A stretch of 64,000 nt of DNA from Trogon surrucura (lineage: Eukaryota > Chordata > Aves > Trogoniformes > Trogonidae): contig CM036628.1 of NCBI GenBank assembly GCA_020746105.1, forward strand, positions 4,350,001-4,414,000. The letters run 5' to 3'. Positions 23,101 through 35,125 of this stretch are shown one piece after another. The position numbers were made by a program, and so were the translations under genes. The notes beneath the pieces were generated by a model. The model was not told where the DNA came from. It searched no databases and saw only the letters and a list, made by a program, of their open reading frames with translations. Position 1 is the first letter of the stretch, and the number at the start of each line of letters is the position of its first letter.

Positions 23101-24308
23101 GGTACTTTCTGAGCGTTAGCAGGAGCCATCACTGAGCACTTTTGGCCTGGCCAGTTTGCATCCCATCTTAATGCTACTCACTCACGGTCCTACTGCTAGT
23201 GTTATGGGAATTGCACGGCCTGGCGGGCAGCTTGAAGAGCTGAGCAGAGCAATAAACAGTTCGACAAGGATGGATGTGAAAAGAAATGGAAAAGTAAGAA
23301 AATGTAACATGCCACCAACCACAAAAACATCAGAAACGCGCGTAGCAAATTATTAGGTTTTGGCATTACACCCAGCTTGGGCTTCTTCTCTGAACAATAA
23401 CAAGTCAATAAATCACAGTAAGGCAGTTGGAAGAGAAGTGTTTGACTAACAAAACCACTGGGTCTTATCTGTTAGCAGATAAGTGGGAACCAGATTAAGG
23501 AGATCACTAACTTTAAAGACAGGTAACATGGATAGGAGGAGCAAAAATACATATGTTTTCTCTTTCTCTGGATTACCACAGCAACAAGGACATAGAAGCA
23601 ACAAATTTGAGACACTTTTTGCTAAAAGGAAAGGATGCTCAACTCAGATTCTCAGTCAAATGCTCCATTCCTTACACTTTCACCAACACTTTCAAAGACC
23701 ACCTGGCTTTGCACCAGATGTGTACGAAAAATCGACATGAAAGGGTATAACCGGTGCAAAACACTGTGGGCAAGAAAGAATTGGTGCATTATAGACCTTT
23801 CTGTATTCCCTCACTGTGTGGAGTTAAAATTTAACTATTTTTCATGCTACAGAGATACTATTTCTGTTCTCTGAAACAAAATATACAGATTACCTTTCAT
23901 AAAACTGTATGCAATGAAGGATCATTGGTCTGGGAAATATATAAATGTTTCTATAACATCAGTGGAAACAAAGCAAGACTGTAACTATTCTGTATTACAA
24001 TTTCTTGTGTATTCAAAAAATCTTTTGAAACGGGAGAAAACTCACCAGCGTATATTTTCATAGCAAAATTTAGGGAAACATGAAATGCCTTTAGCTGCTC
24101 TGCAGGATGACTAATTTGAGCAACATTTACTCTGAAAGCAAATGCAGGTATTACTTCCTGCTTCTCCCTCACATCACACATGCACAAAAGGAAATGTTTC
24201 AAGAAAATTACCTTAATATTGATATTCTTCTAGTAATAGAGTCCTTGTTACTGAGGCAGGACTCAGAGCACAGCGGCATGTTTCTGGGGCTGGAAGGTGA
24301 AGGCAGAT
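20136..24308. other. Noncoding stretch
   Basis: No repeat family or RNA gene is recognised. A 129-codon minus frame (22701-22312) has no domain. The segment 22500-22760 is somewhat more complex and GC-richer than its surroundings, without further clues. Confidence 0.45.
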
Positions 24309-24750
24309 AGAATCACAGAATTGCAGAATGTTAGGGGTTGGAAGGGTCCTCAAAGATCATCTAGTCCAACCCCCCTGCCAGAGCAAGATCACCCAGAGCA
24401 GGTCACACAGGAACACGTCCAGGCAGGTTTTGAATGTCTCCAGAGAAGGAGACTCCACACCCTCCCTGGGCAGCCTGTGCCAGGGCTCCGGCACCCACAC
24501 AGGGAAAAAGTTTTTCCTAATATTTTTGTGGAACTTCCTATGCTCCAGCTTGTATGCACTGCCCCTTGTCCTGTCACTGGACATCACTGAAAAGAGCCTG
24601 GCTCCGTCCTCCTGACACTCACCCTTGACATAACATTAACGAGGTCACCCCTCAGCCTCCTCTCCAAGCTAAAGAGACCCAGCTCCTTCAGCCTTTCCTC
24701 CATAAGGGGGATGTTCCACTCCCCGCATCATCTTGTTCTCTTCTGAGATA
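24309..24750 (-). mobile_element. CR1 LINE, 3' terminal 440 bp
   Basis: This is a well-preserved reverse complement of the CR1 3' region. It begins with the tail 'aatcacagaattgcagaat', then 'ggttggaagggtcctcaaag', 'atcatctagtccaaccccc', the 'ctccctgggcagcctgtgcc' block, 'cccttgtcctgtcactgg' and 'gaggtcacccctcagcctcc'. The low divergence suggests it is among the youngest insertions here. The 5' side is truncated near 24750. It holds the very C-terminal end of ORF2 plus the 3' UTR and is not coding. Confidence 0.95.
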
Positions 24751-26935
24751 GCTGTTGCTTTGAATTTAAGAAAAGGGAAGAAACGTATAACCAGAAGACT
24801 GTCCCATTGACATGCTCATGACAGTATGTGCCTCCAGAACAAAAACTGAGTAGAGCTGACAGCCATATCACTCCATGGGTCACGAATTTTGATGAGTCTA
24901 CAGTTTGTGGCTGGTCTTAAAAGAGTTTGGCACAACTACACCAATGCTTCCTTCACTCATAAATTCCTGCCATTTATTCCACTAGGGAAAGAAGATGCTT
25001 AAACAGCATCTTTTTGGTCAAGACTTCATCTTGTCCCATTACTACTTGCTGCCTGTGCAATTAATTTAACTAAATCTTTAGGAATATTTTAATGTATAGC
25101 TCTGAGGAGAAACAAATTCCCTTCCTGCACTTCATTACATAGTTTAAGAGGATCCTTTCTGGCTCTTCCCATGCAAAACTCCTACTGAAATCACAGGGAA
25201 AGGAATGCAAGATAGGGCATTTTGAGCTTTTTATTGTTCAAAAAATACATCTGAAGTGAATACCATGTGAAGTTCCAGTAAATGATACAATTTCCTCTTT
25301 GGCTGACATCATTCAGCCTTTTTCTTCTCATTGCTTAGTCAGGACTCTCTAACCACACATTTTGTGTGTCTCACCCAACTTTTTCACATATGTGGTTATT
25401 CATGAGGACACTGTTCATAACGACCAGTTTAAACCAGAGTACAGACATGTCAGGAAACCACACAACACAATTACTGTGTTTTGAGAAGCCTGTGATTTTC
25501 TATGGGAAACCTGCAAATTCCTAAGAGGGCACTTACGTGGTGAGGTTAACTTTTACCACATTTTGAGAGCAAAATCTGCCTTGATCTGCTATTCTGATAT
25601 AATAAAGCAAACAGTTGCCTATGTCTAAAGTCCAAATATAAATCAATGAAAAAACTTTTAAAAATCACTGAATTCTCATTAAAATCAACAGGAGAATTCT
25701 GGCTTCTCTGAACATTGGAAAACATAAGCATTTTTTCATTTTCTTAGATCCAGACTTAGAAACCTGATTTTAACCAATTATATTTTGCAATACTTCACAA
25801 TACAGCTCACAGATTTAGGAATCAAGCCACACTTAGGCTGTTACGCTTCCTCTGACCTTAAAAAGATACGGCAAAATCTTTTTATCTTTTTGTAATTCTT
25901 CTATTGCTCTCACCACAGTATCAGACCGAAAGGCAAACGAGAGCCTAATTTCCTACACTGTTGTAGTCTGAAAAAATCCTGGGTAAATTAATTCCTTTAT
26001 TTTGCCCTGGTTTTGGAGGGGCCTTTAACTACTGCTGATTACATTCAGTATCAATACATAAAGTTGTTGTTTTTACAAAGTGTAGCCCCTGCAAGATCTC
26101 CTGTGGGCTAAGGTGCAATGGTTGCACCTGCTGGTAAGAGCTGAGGCACACGGGTTTTGATGGATAAAATCAAGAAAGTAGCCCATGAAGCCAAATGTCT
26201 TCAAGAATCTTCAGAGATAAGTACAATACATCAAACCATTACACCTACAAGGATCTGGATCTGCAATTAGACCTACAAAAATAAAAATATTTCCTTTCAG
26301 GCAAGGCACGTTATATTCCAATAACACAGTTATTGGAACTTCTCAACGTGTTGCGATTCACATTGTGAACATGGTCTTGTATGGACCCAGCAGAGCAGAT
26401 CCTAAGTCCTAAATATGATTTCTGAGTGCTAAAATAATAGTCATAAATTCTGATCACAGTCGCGTAACAGCATCCAAATAACCTGGCCTAAAACAAGACA
26501 TCAGCATCTCACTACAACAGAAACCTCTATACCTGGAAATGTATGCTCAGCTCTGCTTTAAATTCTTCATCTTCTAAAATGATTAATCATCTCAATTTAT
26601 ACATGTCAAGTACTGTTTCACTTTCGTATTTTTATCAGTTCTGAAAGTTATGAAGAAAACCTCGTGCCTGAGGAGGCAAAATAAACCACAAACTGTCATT
26701 CAGAGGTGAATTCTCTTTCTGTTAGAAAGGGCAGAGCCTATGATACCGGGGATACCACACAAGTGTATCTTCAAGATCAATTTGGCCCACAGAAAGGGAA
26801 TATGTAACTTTAAAAAAATATTTTTACTCTTTAAGAAAATCCACTGACCTCGGGAAAACATTTTTGTTAATGTTTACAAATCCTGCTCGCTTGTATTTAC
26901 ATTTTACTTGCAATGAATCACTAAAAGGATTAGGA
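24751..26935. other. AT-rich noncoding stretch
   Basis: Nothing is recognised apart from the hairpin at 26316-26338. Confidence 0.5.
26316..26338. repeat. Perfect 10-bp inverted repeat, 3-nt loop
   Basis: TTCCAATAAC-aca-GTTATTGGAA. The arms contain a CCAAT/ATTGG pair, which could bind dimeric factors on DNA or form a small RNA hairpin. It is too short for a microRNA precursor. Confidence 0.75.
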
Positions 26936-27300
26936 AGGCAGTCAATCAACTAAGAGGAAAAGCGAAGTTTGGGCAGACTATTTTTAGATTTGCAAGCCTC
27001 ATCACGGGGAGGCTCCTGGCTCTGGCAACAGCCCGAAAGCGCCGCGCTTTTTTTTTGCAAATCAGCCATGATCCAGCTATATTTTCGGAATGGCTGTTTC
27101 TCTCCAGCTTTGTCGAGAAAATCAATATCGTGTTTTCAGATGTGTAAATGTAGTCGTCTCTCTAAAGTGCCCCGGTCAGTTTACCACACGTTCAGCAGCT
27201 GCTTCTTTCCAGGCTATCCCACGATTCCCAGCCTATGAGGATTGACAAGGCAATGATAAACTAATGTGCCCCCTCAGCTCTGTGCTCAGCCCATTGTTCC
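26936..27300. promoter_or_regulatory. Candidate regulatory element with retained CpGs
   Basis: About a dozen CpGs survive in this stretch, including 'cccgaaagcgccgcgc' near 27030, although the surroundings are CpG-poor. An octamer-like TTTGCAAAT lies next to 'cagccatgatccagctatat'. No frame is convincingly coding. CpG retention plus mixed motifs suggests a conserved element or a small unmethylated region. Confidence 0.35.
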
Positions 27301-27599
27301 GGCAGCTGAGACCCTCTGCTTCTATTTGCTTTCTCCCACATACATTATTCAACAGCCCAGGAAAAGGCCAAGAACCTCTTTCATTCAGGAATTCTGTATT
27401 AAAATAATCAATTTCAAACTGAAGCGGGGAAAGGAGGCTTGCTACAGGCGAGGCCTATTAATAAGCCACCAGTCTCTGCCATTTGCATTGGAATCATGCT
27501 ATCAGGAGGAAAGATATTATTATATTTCTTACCCATAAAAGGAAGAAGCAACCCAAGAGTACTTTCCCCTCTTTCTCAGCAAAAACAATAATTATAGCA

Positions 27600-27890
27600 A
27601 CATCTTCCTGGTGACATATTTTGGCACTACTTCTGATGTCGACCGCATTTATGAGGGTTTATTATAATTGACTACACAGGCTACAACTCGATTTAGAAAG
27701 TCTTAGCGAGGGAAGGAGATTTATAGTTCCACAACAGACAAACAAAAATATCTCAAAACCGTTTTTCCGATTCTTTCGATACAGGATCCAAAACCCATTA
27801 TTCCATGCAAATGTTTTCTTGGCTTTAGAATATATTCGGTCGTGTCAAAAAGATGCCCAACACTGTTAAGTCATAAACCACATGACATTC
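27600..27890. promoter_or_regulatory. Candidate conserved noncoding element
   Basis: AT-rich sequence with unusually many retained CpGs (gtcgaccgc, actcgattt, accgtttttccgattctttcg, attcggtcgtg), a TTTATGAGGGTTTAT near 27650 and 'atgcaaatg' (octamer-like) near 27808. CpG retention in AT-rich DNA suggests constraint or low methylation. Confidence 0.3.
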
Positions 27891-29604
27891 AAGTGCAGTA
27901 TTTCTCCTTACAGCGCTACCAGGAAGGGAACACGGGAATTAAGGCAGGACAAGTCATGACAGTTGCACATCGCAATTTTATTCTATGGCACATTTAGGGA
28001 AAGTAAAAACACTGCCTTAGGAAAAAAAAAGTGTCACTTCCCAGGCAAAGAGCTACATTCTCTTGTAAAAAAACCCTGCTTGGAGGCATTCCTTTTTATG
28101 GTAATTATTGGTATATTTATAGGGGCCAGTTGTACTCACCAGTTAAACTATCCTACTGCACTGTTTTCAGCCCCTCAGTTTTCTGGAGTCACACACTTTT
28201 ACAACTGCAGTATTTTTAATTTGTCCGTTCTTGACATTTTGCAGGTTAATAATATAAAATAAACGCTTCTGTCAACAGCAAGAAAAGGCAAAAAATCTCA
28301 GGCCCATGGCCATGGTAGTTAATGGGAGGCATCTTACACCCTCCAAATGGTGTTGACCATTGTCCCACTCTATATTCATGTTTTCCATTCTTTCCTACTT
28401 GAAATAACCTGATATCTCCTTATTACAAATGTCCTACTCACTACTTCACATTTCTTCTAATATTGTCAGTATTGTTTTGAAAAATGATTGGAAACTGGTA
28501 AGACTTCGCTAAAGAAAACATTATAACTACTTCACCAGCAGCAGCAGCCTGGTAAGCACAGTGGTGGTGAGGGACTAACTAAAGCTGGTTGTGGACAAGG
28601 TCTGCTCAGCTTCATCGAAGGGGAAAAGCTGCACTAACACCCCCATAATTTCTGCCCAGTATATTGGCTATGAGGTCAAACAAAGTGTAAAACTTCAGAT
28701 GCTGCTTTTAAAAGTCTGAACTTGTATCTCTGTGGGGAAAGGCAAAATGAAGGAATTTGCCCTGTTCAAATAGCAGACACAGGATTTTTTACTAGTCTCT
28801 TCTGTGCTGGCACTGAATCTACACATTTAGAGTTTGCTATTCTGACAGGAAAATCCAATAAATGTTTGATGTTGGAAACACACCATCTAAAGTGAAAAAG
28901 GCTAAATGTACTGGGATTTGTGCTCATGAGTCACTTCCAAAGCTCAAAATGCTCAGTGAGTGAATAAAACATTCCAGAAAGTGCCGTGTACAGCATGAAG
29001 CATCCGGCTTCAATAAGCAGATGATTTTTTGCCAGCTGATGAGCAGTGCCACATAACTATTCAAACTTTTGTTTTGCACTCTGGAGATTTTCATTTCATA
29101 ACTCTGCAAGAAATGTGCATGAGACTCACCTAGAGATGAGCCAGTAAAACACTTCATTGTGTCCAGATTTTCCATGGCCTGGACACACCAAATCCTCATA
29201 TTTTCACTGTGCAAAACAAATCAATGCCTCCTGCTCAGCATTCGTAATTTTGAGGATAGAAAATCATTAATACGACAGTGGTCAGCTGCTACCTGCTTCA
29301 CGGGGAGTAAAAGAGCAGAACTTTCGTTCGTACACTTCTGCACAAACTATTTGCTCGGCAGACCTGAGAGCAATTCGTAAAGAGGGAGAAGAACCAAGTC
29401 AGAGCAAGATGAAGGATACTCCAGTCCCCTCATGAGCCACAGTTTCAATGGGAAGGAGACTTGGGAGTGCAAGCAGAAGACCTGTGAGAGATTGACCAAG
29501 CTCATGCAGCTGAAGCCTCCAGGGAGGCTGCTTTGCTGCCAATTCTAACAATGTAGACATAGTCTACAACACTTCTACACTGTCTGCTTACCCAAATTAA
29601 AAAC
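27891..29604. other. Noncoding stretch
   Basis: No repeats or supported genes are seen. A minus-strand ATG in a GCCATGG context near 29176 is followed by a GTGAGT donor near 29133, but the acceptor side is weak. Confidence 0.45.
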
Positions 29605-30627
29605 TGGATGGATGGCCGAGCCCAGAGAGTTGTGGTGAACAGAGATATATCCAGTCAACAGCTGGTCACAAGTGGCGTCCTTCAGGACTTGTTTTTGGGG
29701 TCAGTCTTGTATAACATCTATATCAATGATCTGGATGAGGGGATCAAGGGCAGCCTCGGTAAGTTTGCAGGTGATACTAAGCGGGGTGGGAATGGTGATC
29801 TGCTCAAGGGTAGGAAGGTTTGCAGAGGGACCTGGACGGGCTGGATTGAGGCATCAAGGTCAACTGCAGAAGGTTTAACAAGGCCAAGTGTTGGGTCCTG
29901 CCTTTGCATCACAACAATCCCAGGCGATGCTCCAGGTTTGGGGAAGAGTGGCTGGAAAGCTGCCCAGCAGAAAAGGATCTGGGGGTGCTGGTGGACAGCT
30001 GGCTGAACACGAGCCAGCAGTGTGCCCAGGTGGCGAAGAAGGCCAAGGGCATCCTGGCCATCCAGCAGGATAGAGAACTGATGGTGCCCCTGTACTCGGC
30101 ACTGGTGAGGCCACAGCTTGAGCACTGTGTTCAGTTTTGGGCACTGCAGTAAAAGAAAGACATCAAGGTGCTGGAGCGGGTCCAGGGAAGGGTAATAAAG
30201 CTGGTGAAGGGTCTGGAGAGCAAGTCTTACGAGGAGCAGCTGAGGGAACTGAGGCTGCTTAGTCTCGAGAAGAGGAGGCTGAGAGGAGACCTTATCACTC
30301 TACAACTACCTGAATGGAGGTTGTAGTAAGGTGGGGGTCAATCTCTTCTCCCAAGTAACAAGTGACAGGATGAGAGGAAATGAGCTCATGTTGCACCGGG
30401 GGAGGTTTAGATTAGATATTAGGGAACATTTCTTTACTGAAAGAGTGGGGAACCACTGGAACAGGCTGCCCAGGGAAGTGGTGAACCACCATCCCTGGAG
30501 GTATTTAAAGGATGTGTAGATGAGGTGCTTAGGGACATGATTTAGTGGTCATGATAGTGTTGAGTTGACGGTTGGACTTGATGACCTTAGAAGTCTTTTC
30601 CAACCTTAATCATTCTGTGATTATATT
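29605..30627 (+). mobile_element. CR1 LINE, 1-kb 3' copy with RT remnant
   Basis: This is the longest element in the window. It starts inside the ORF2 reverse transcriptase (GRAQRVVVN, then the SGV..D..LGSVLYN..INDL block). It passes the catalytic motif, which reads FAGD instead of FADD (29764-29775), and continues through [12 protein letters not shown], the [17 protein letters not shown] segment and the RLPREVV C-terminal part. It ends in the 3' block 'gttggacttgatgaccttag' with tail 'attctgtgattatattct'. At least one frameshift (between about 29800 and 29904), an in-frame TAA (30150-30152) and the altered catalytic Asp make it a dead copy. The 5' end is truncated, as usual. Confidence 0.95.
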
Positions 30628-32655
30628 CTAAGACAGTCTCATTTTCTCAAAGTCTGCCTTCAAAAGAAGTGTAATATTCAGTTCTACCATGTTTTTCTCT
30701 GTCAATACACCTTTAAGATTTACAAATATTTTTACTTTAAAAAAGCCTCAAATCCTGGAAATGTCATACTTCTTTACGAAGCTCTACTTCTGAACCCCGT
30801 TACCCACCGTCATTAGATCTCTAGAATTAATACAGATTATTTGAAATACAGAAGCAACTCCAAACTAATTACATTTCCACAGCAAAGCTGGTTCACAGAC
30901 CTATATGTAGTTTCTAATAAGAGCTGGTATGCAACTCTTCCATACGAGAATCCGCACTGTAGAAAGATTCCAAATTAAACCAACAAGGATAATAATATAA
31001 GTGGGGGTATGAAAAACGTTAGGAACTGAGACCCTCTTCCTTGTACAACTAACTCTGGGCTTAAAAGGATGAGATATCTTGTAATAAAATCTTGTGTCCA
31101 CTGTAAAACAAACCCCACCTTTCATTTGCTTCTAATGGAGTGGTTCAAAACACATACTGATAAAAAAGAACAGAATTTAAGACTCCATGCAGGGAAGCTG
31201 CACAGTTGTTTTTCAGACATAGGTTTACCTTTTGTAAGTGTCTCACTATGCTAAATGCTTTAGTAACTGTGGGCAGCTTTAGTTACTCATTGTTAGGTCT
31301 TTGATGTGATTCTTTTCTCTGGTATTCAGTATGTGAATTTATTCTGCAATTTGTGCTCAATGCTTGCAGTAAGCCCAACAGGTACAAAGACAAAACGCTG
31401 TCAACATTTATCTGCTGCTTTACACATGCCTGGAGCACAGCAAAGGGAAAGTGGCAAGCATTTATATTCTTAAACTCAAGACAAGCTACATTCGCTCGAC
31501 ACAGTGCAGGATAAGGGAGAGAGCAGCAGAGATTTGAAAGTAAGCAGGAAGTGAAAGAGTAAGAAATGTATGAGAGATAAAAAAAGGAAAACGGAACAAC
31601 AAACAACATTCAAAAGTAGAAAGGAGGATGAAACAGAACACGTGCTCAGATAAAGAAGGAAATCAAAAACCTTAAAAATAAACTCAGACCTGTAACATAC
31701 TGAGTTCTCCCAGGAACAAGCAGAGCTCCCCACCAGTCTGACCAGTGCCAGCCTGGGTCACCACAGCCGCCACCAGTAACAGCACGCAAAGTCATTCCCA
31801 TCAAGGCCAGTGCAAGCCTCAGCTCCCTTCGGAACATATAAGCTGGGACTAAGAAAGGAACGATTGTCTGTCAAATGGGCATGTGCAAACTTACACAGAG
31901 AAAGAAATCTGATTCTCAAACCTCTGACAACTCACCAAATTGCACAGAAAATGCCCAGTGGTCACAGAATAAGTAATTCTAAGGATAAGTCATATGGGTC
32001 CTGTGTAACTGTGTCTACCTCCAAGCACGCTTTTCCCTTTTTTTACACCTATAGTAAAAATTCCAATGGGGAGCTACAGGTTCCTTTTGTTTTTCTGGCA
32101 ATTTGTTGAAACATATTATTTCTCTAAGGTGAAAACAAATACATATTTTTAGAAAACCTCACCAATTCTAAGTTTGAAGATTTTTACTTCTTGTAATATG
32201 TGGTGACAAAGGTTTTGGACTGTCTGAATTCTTCCGTTAGAGAAAGTTCTTTTTCATTCCCATTCCGTTTTCCCCTCCCTTCTTTAACAGGCAGATCTTT
32301 AAGAAAGGAAGATGTAAATCCTACACACGGCACTTGCAGATGAGTTGAATTGCTGATTATATCTTACAGATCGATCCCATAAGGTGTCAAATCCCACTAA
32401 GGTCATCCAGCAGCGCTGGAACTGGATGGTGCCCAGTACTTTGCTGGGAAGATCCTTGCCAGTATAGAAATGAGCTGCGCTGTAATATCACGTACTTGCT
32501 ACTAGAACCGTGTCAGAGAAGGGCTAAGTGTCCTCAGCTCTGATTACCTCTCATTGGGAATTGAGAGCACTTGGCAAGATCCAGCCTTAAAGCTGTCCAG
32601 CCCATTATCCTATTGCATAGAGTGATTTATTTTAAATGAAAGCATATGGGTAGCA
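30628..32655. other. AT-rich noncoding stretch
   Basis: I see nothing recognisable. The 108-codon minus frame at 31609-31283 is low-complexity Phe/Ser/Leu and not supported. Confidence 0.5.
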
Positions 32656-32855
32656 AGAGTCAACGGTGCGGTAGCGCTCGTCTTAGGTGATGCACCCATC
32701 ATACACGAGGAGAAACGCGGTCTCTCCAAGCGGAAGGTAGCGGCGCGGGCGCTTCTGTCCGTAAGATCCTGCCCACATTCCCGATGAGCACATTTTGAGC
32801 TCCTATTATCATCAGTGGGGAGGGGGATGGGGGACGTCCGTGTCTCTACGTGTTT
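32656..32855. promoter_or_regulatory. Isolated CpG-rich cluster
   Basis: Seventeen CpGs lie in about 190 bases, thirteen of them within 32664-32761, including 'gtagcggcgcgggcgcttct' (32738-32757) with an NRF1-like GCGC-GG-GCGC (32743-32752). A G-rich run of three tracts (32817-32834) follows. The surrounding 2 kb is AT-rich and CpG-poor. No long open frame crosses it. It is a candidate short CpG island, promoter or conserved element. It could also be an unrecognised GC-rich repeat. Confidence 0.45.
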
Positions 32856-35045
32856 TCTGTGCTAATCTGAGAGCTGGACCAAATCCCAGTACTTGGGTCA
32901 CTTGTACACAGAGTTCTCATTGTGACTCGGGGGTAAAATGGCAGCCTCTCAGTTGTGCTTTCAAACTATGCATTTTTTAAAACTTGTGTATGCATAAGCC
33001 TCTTATTTAATGAATGACTCCCTTTGTATTTACATGTTCCACCATCCACAGAACAAATAGGGTTTAGTCGTTGGAGAATGAAAACTTCTAGTCCTCGAGG
33101 GAGAGAAGGGAAAGGGAAAAAAAATAGTTGCAGCTACTTTATGGAAGTGGTAAAAAATCAATTAGCCTCTTAGTCTTAGATCTTACCTGATTTTCAAGGC
33201 ATTCTGTAGACAAAAAAAATGTCTTCTAAGTTACGTGTTCTACAGCTTTGATCGGAAAAAAAAAGATGTAAATGTAACTGAAGTATATCAGTTTCACTGC
33301 AGTTGAATTCCTACCAAAAGTGGTTAAAAAAGTTATTTTAGGCTGCTCTGGGTCATTATCCTAAATTAGAAGGGTCTTACCAGACCTGAAGGCTTCTTAA
33401 TCTTTTGCCTTTTTTATTCCTTCCTTTAAATTCATCTGATAAATGAAATATGTGAAATAATAAATAAATTAAAAATATACAGCAGAAATCATTTCAAAAG
33501 GTTTAGCAGCCAAGATAGGAATGTACTGAAAGCAGCATTTTAAGTTGTCTTGATTTCCAAAAGGAAATAGTTATAAATTAGTTCTAAGGCACTCTGACTC
33601 ATTTATAAGAGTGGTTCAAGAAACTCTTCAATATTAATTAGTAGCCTGTGAATTCAGCCTATGCAATTATGATGAGACACTTCTTTGGGTATGAAAGAGC
33701 TAACTTATCATATTTTTGAATTCACCATCTATAAGCTTGAATATTTTTGTATTTCCATATTTCTCAAGTAGCACTTAATTTAATCTTATCCCCATTTCTT
33801 TCAATAAACCATTGTTGCGTCTCTTAAGCAGCACAGCTTCCTCCTCTAACTCATCTCCCCGTGAAATTGGTTTAATGAAGCAGAAAGGTATGAAGCATTA
33901 ACAACACTGGAATTCATGTGGTAGCACTTCATTTTTCAGAGGCACTCACATTTCCTACCTAATTTATAAAATCAGCACACAAATGATTTTTATCACAGCC
34001 ATTACATCAGTATAAATTACTGCCTTTTCTATAACACGGCAGTTAGTCAAACTGTTGAAATTATATCTATTAGTCATAGAGAGGAGGAGGAAAAAAAAAA
34101 CCTGTAGGAGAGATTTAGTGTAAAATAAGGACTGATAACAGCCTTATTGAAACACTAATATTAATTTACCAAATGAGCCCAAAGTGAGGATGTTTTGCAA
34201 AGGAAAATTAAAAACACACAAAGTAAAGCAAATGGGTCAATTTGTAAGGAGCCCAAAAGGAAACTCAGCAAACAAACTATGCCAGATCCGAAGCAGTCAG
34301 AAATGCAATTAGGAAGAAGTTCTTCACATCCAAGAAGGGAAGACGTGCCTCACTTCCAGTCACAGCCCCACATTCCTCCCAAGCTTTCCCATTCACCTCA
34401 CTGCCCTAGCACTGGCATTCTGCTTTTGTGCATGGCAGCTCCCCCAAACCACCGTTATCCTCTTAACTTCTTCCCCATGCACTGTCACCTCTTTGCATCC
34501 TGGCTGTTTCCCTTCCAGGGAATCAGCCTCTGCCACCCATGCTGCCACCCAGCAAAAACACGATCATGCTTTCTGAGAAATTCTTACAGTTCTCTGCTTT
34601 CCCAGTGAGCACAAACTGCTTTTCCAGGACGTACATCCTGATTCGCAAAGTTTAGCCTGTAAGAAAATAACTGCTCGCTCCGCAGATGCATCACATAGTT
34701 GAAAATGCTTTGGTCTTGCACTGCTCTGTAAACACCACCTGTCTCTGCTAGACCTGCTGCTGGTCTTACAAGTGTGTCCTGAGCCTCCTTTCCTGTTTGC
34801 TATTCTTCAAGCATGACATCTTCTAGAATTGTTCTGTAAAGTCACTGTCAGATGCTTTGTCAGATCTCTCCCCCAGATCTGCCTACTTGAAATAGCCAAC
34901 TGATAGGGGACAGGCAAAAGGTCAGCAGGAAACGCTCTTTCAGAGTCACAAAGATGCTCCAGAAAATCTACTCTTCCTATAACTTTTATTCTCACCCTCC
35001 TTTTTCCAATTATTTCCCCTTGATGGACTTCCTTCCTCGGATCAG
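32856..35045. other. AT-rich noncoding stretch
   Basis: A-rich simple sequence is present at 33115-33125 and 34090-34100. A 137-codon + frame (34195-34608) lies over a C-rich patch (34330-34600) with no domain. Confidence 0.45.
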
Positions 35046-35125
35046 ATGGGAAACGCTCGGAGGCAGGGACCATGCCTTCTGATTTGTCCTCTCACAGCAG
35101 CAAACACAATAGGACGCAAGGCTCC
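35046..35125 (+). repeat. Possible L2/MIR-like 3' relic
   Basis: The words 'gctcggaggcagggaccatg', then 'ccttctgatttgtcctctc', then 'agcagcaaacacaatagg' follow the order of the L2-family 3' region (gctccttgagggcagggac, tgtctt, and 'cttagcacagtgc'). The match is weak and by eye. L2-type relics are ancient and predate birds. Confidence 0.3.

Noticed and set aside
26000..26030. 'tgccctggtttt' as a third LTR 5' end
   Set aside because: Similarity stops after 12 bases.
31217..31233. 17-nt splice pair (TTTTTCAG ... GTAAGTG) on +
   Set aside because: Length not a multiple of three and a stop in one frame; shows how often such pairs occur by chance in this AT/pyrimidine-rich DNA.
32815..32834. G-quadruplex beside the CpG cluster
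   Set aside because: Only three separate G-tracts; does not meet the four-tract pattern.
33187..33203. 17-nt minus-strand splice pair with strong sites
   Set aside because: Not a multiple of three and a stop in one frame; likely chance.
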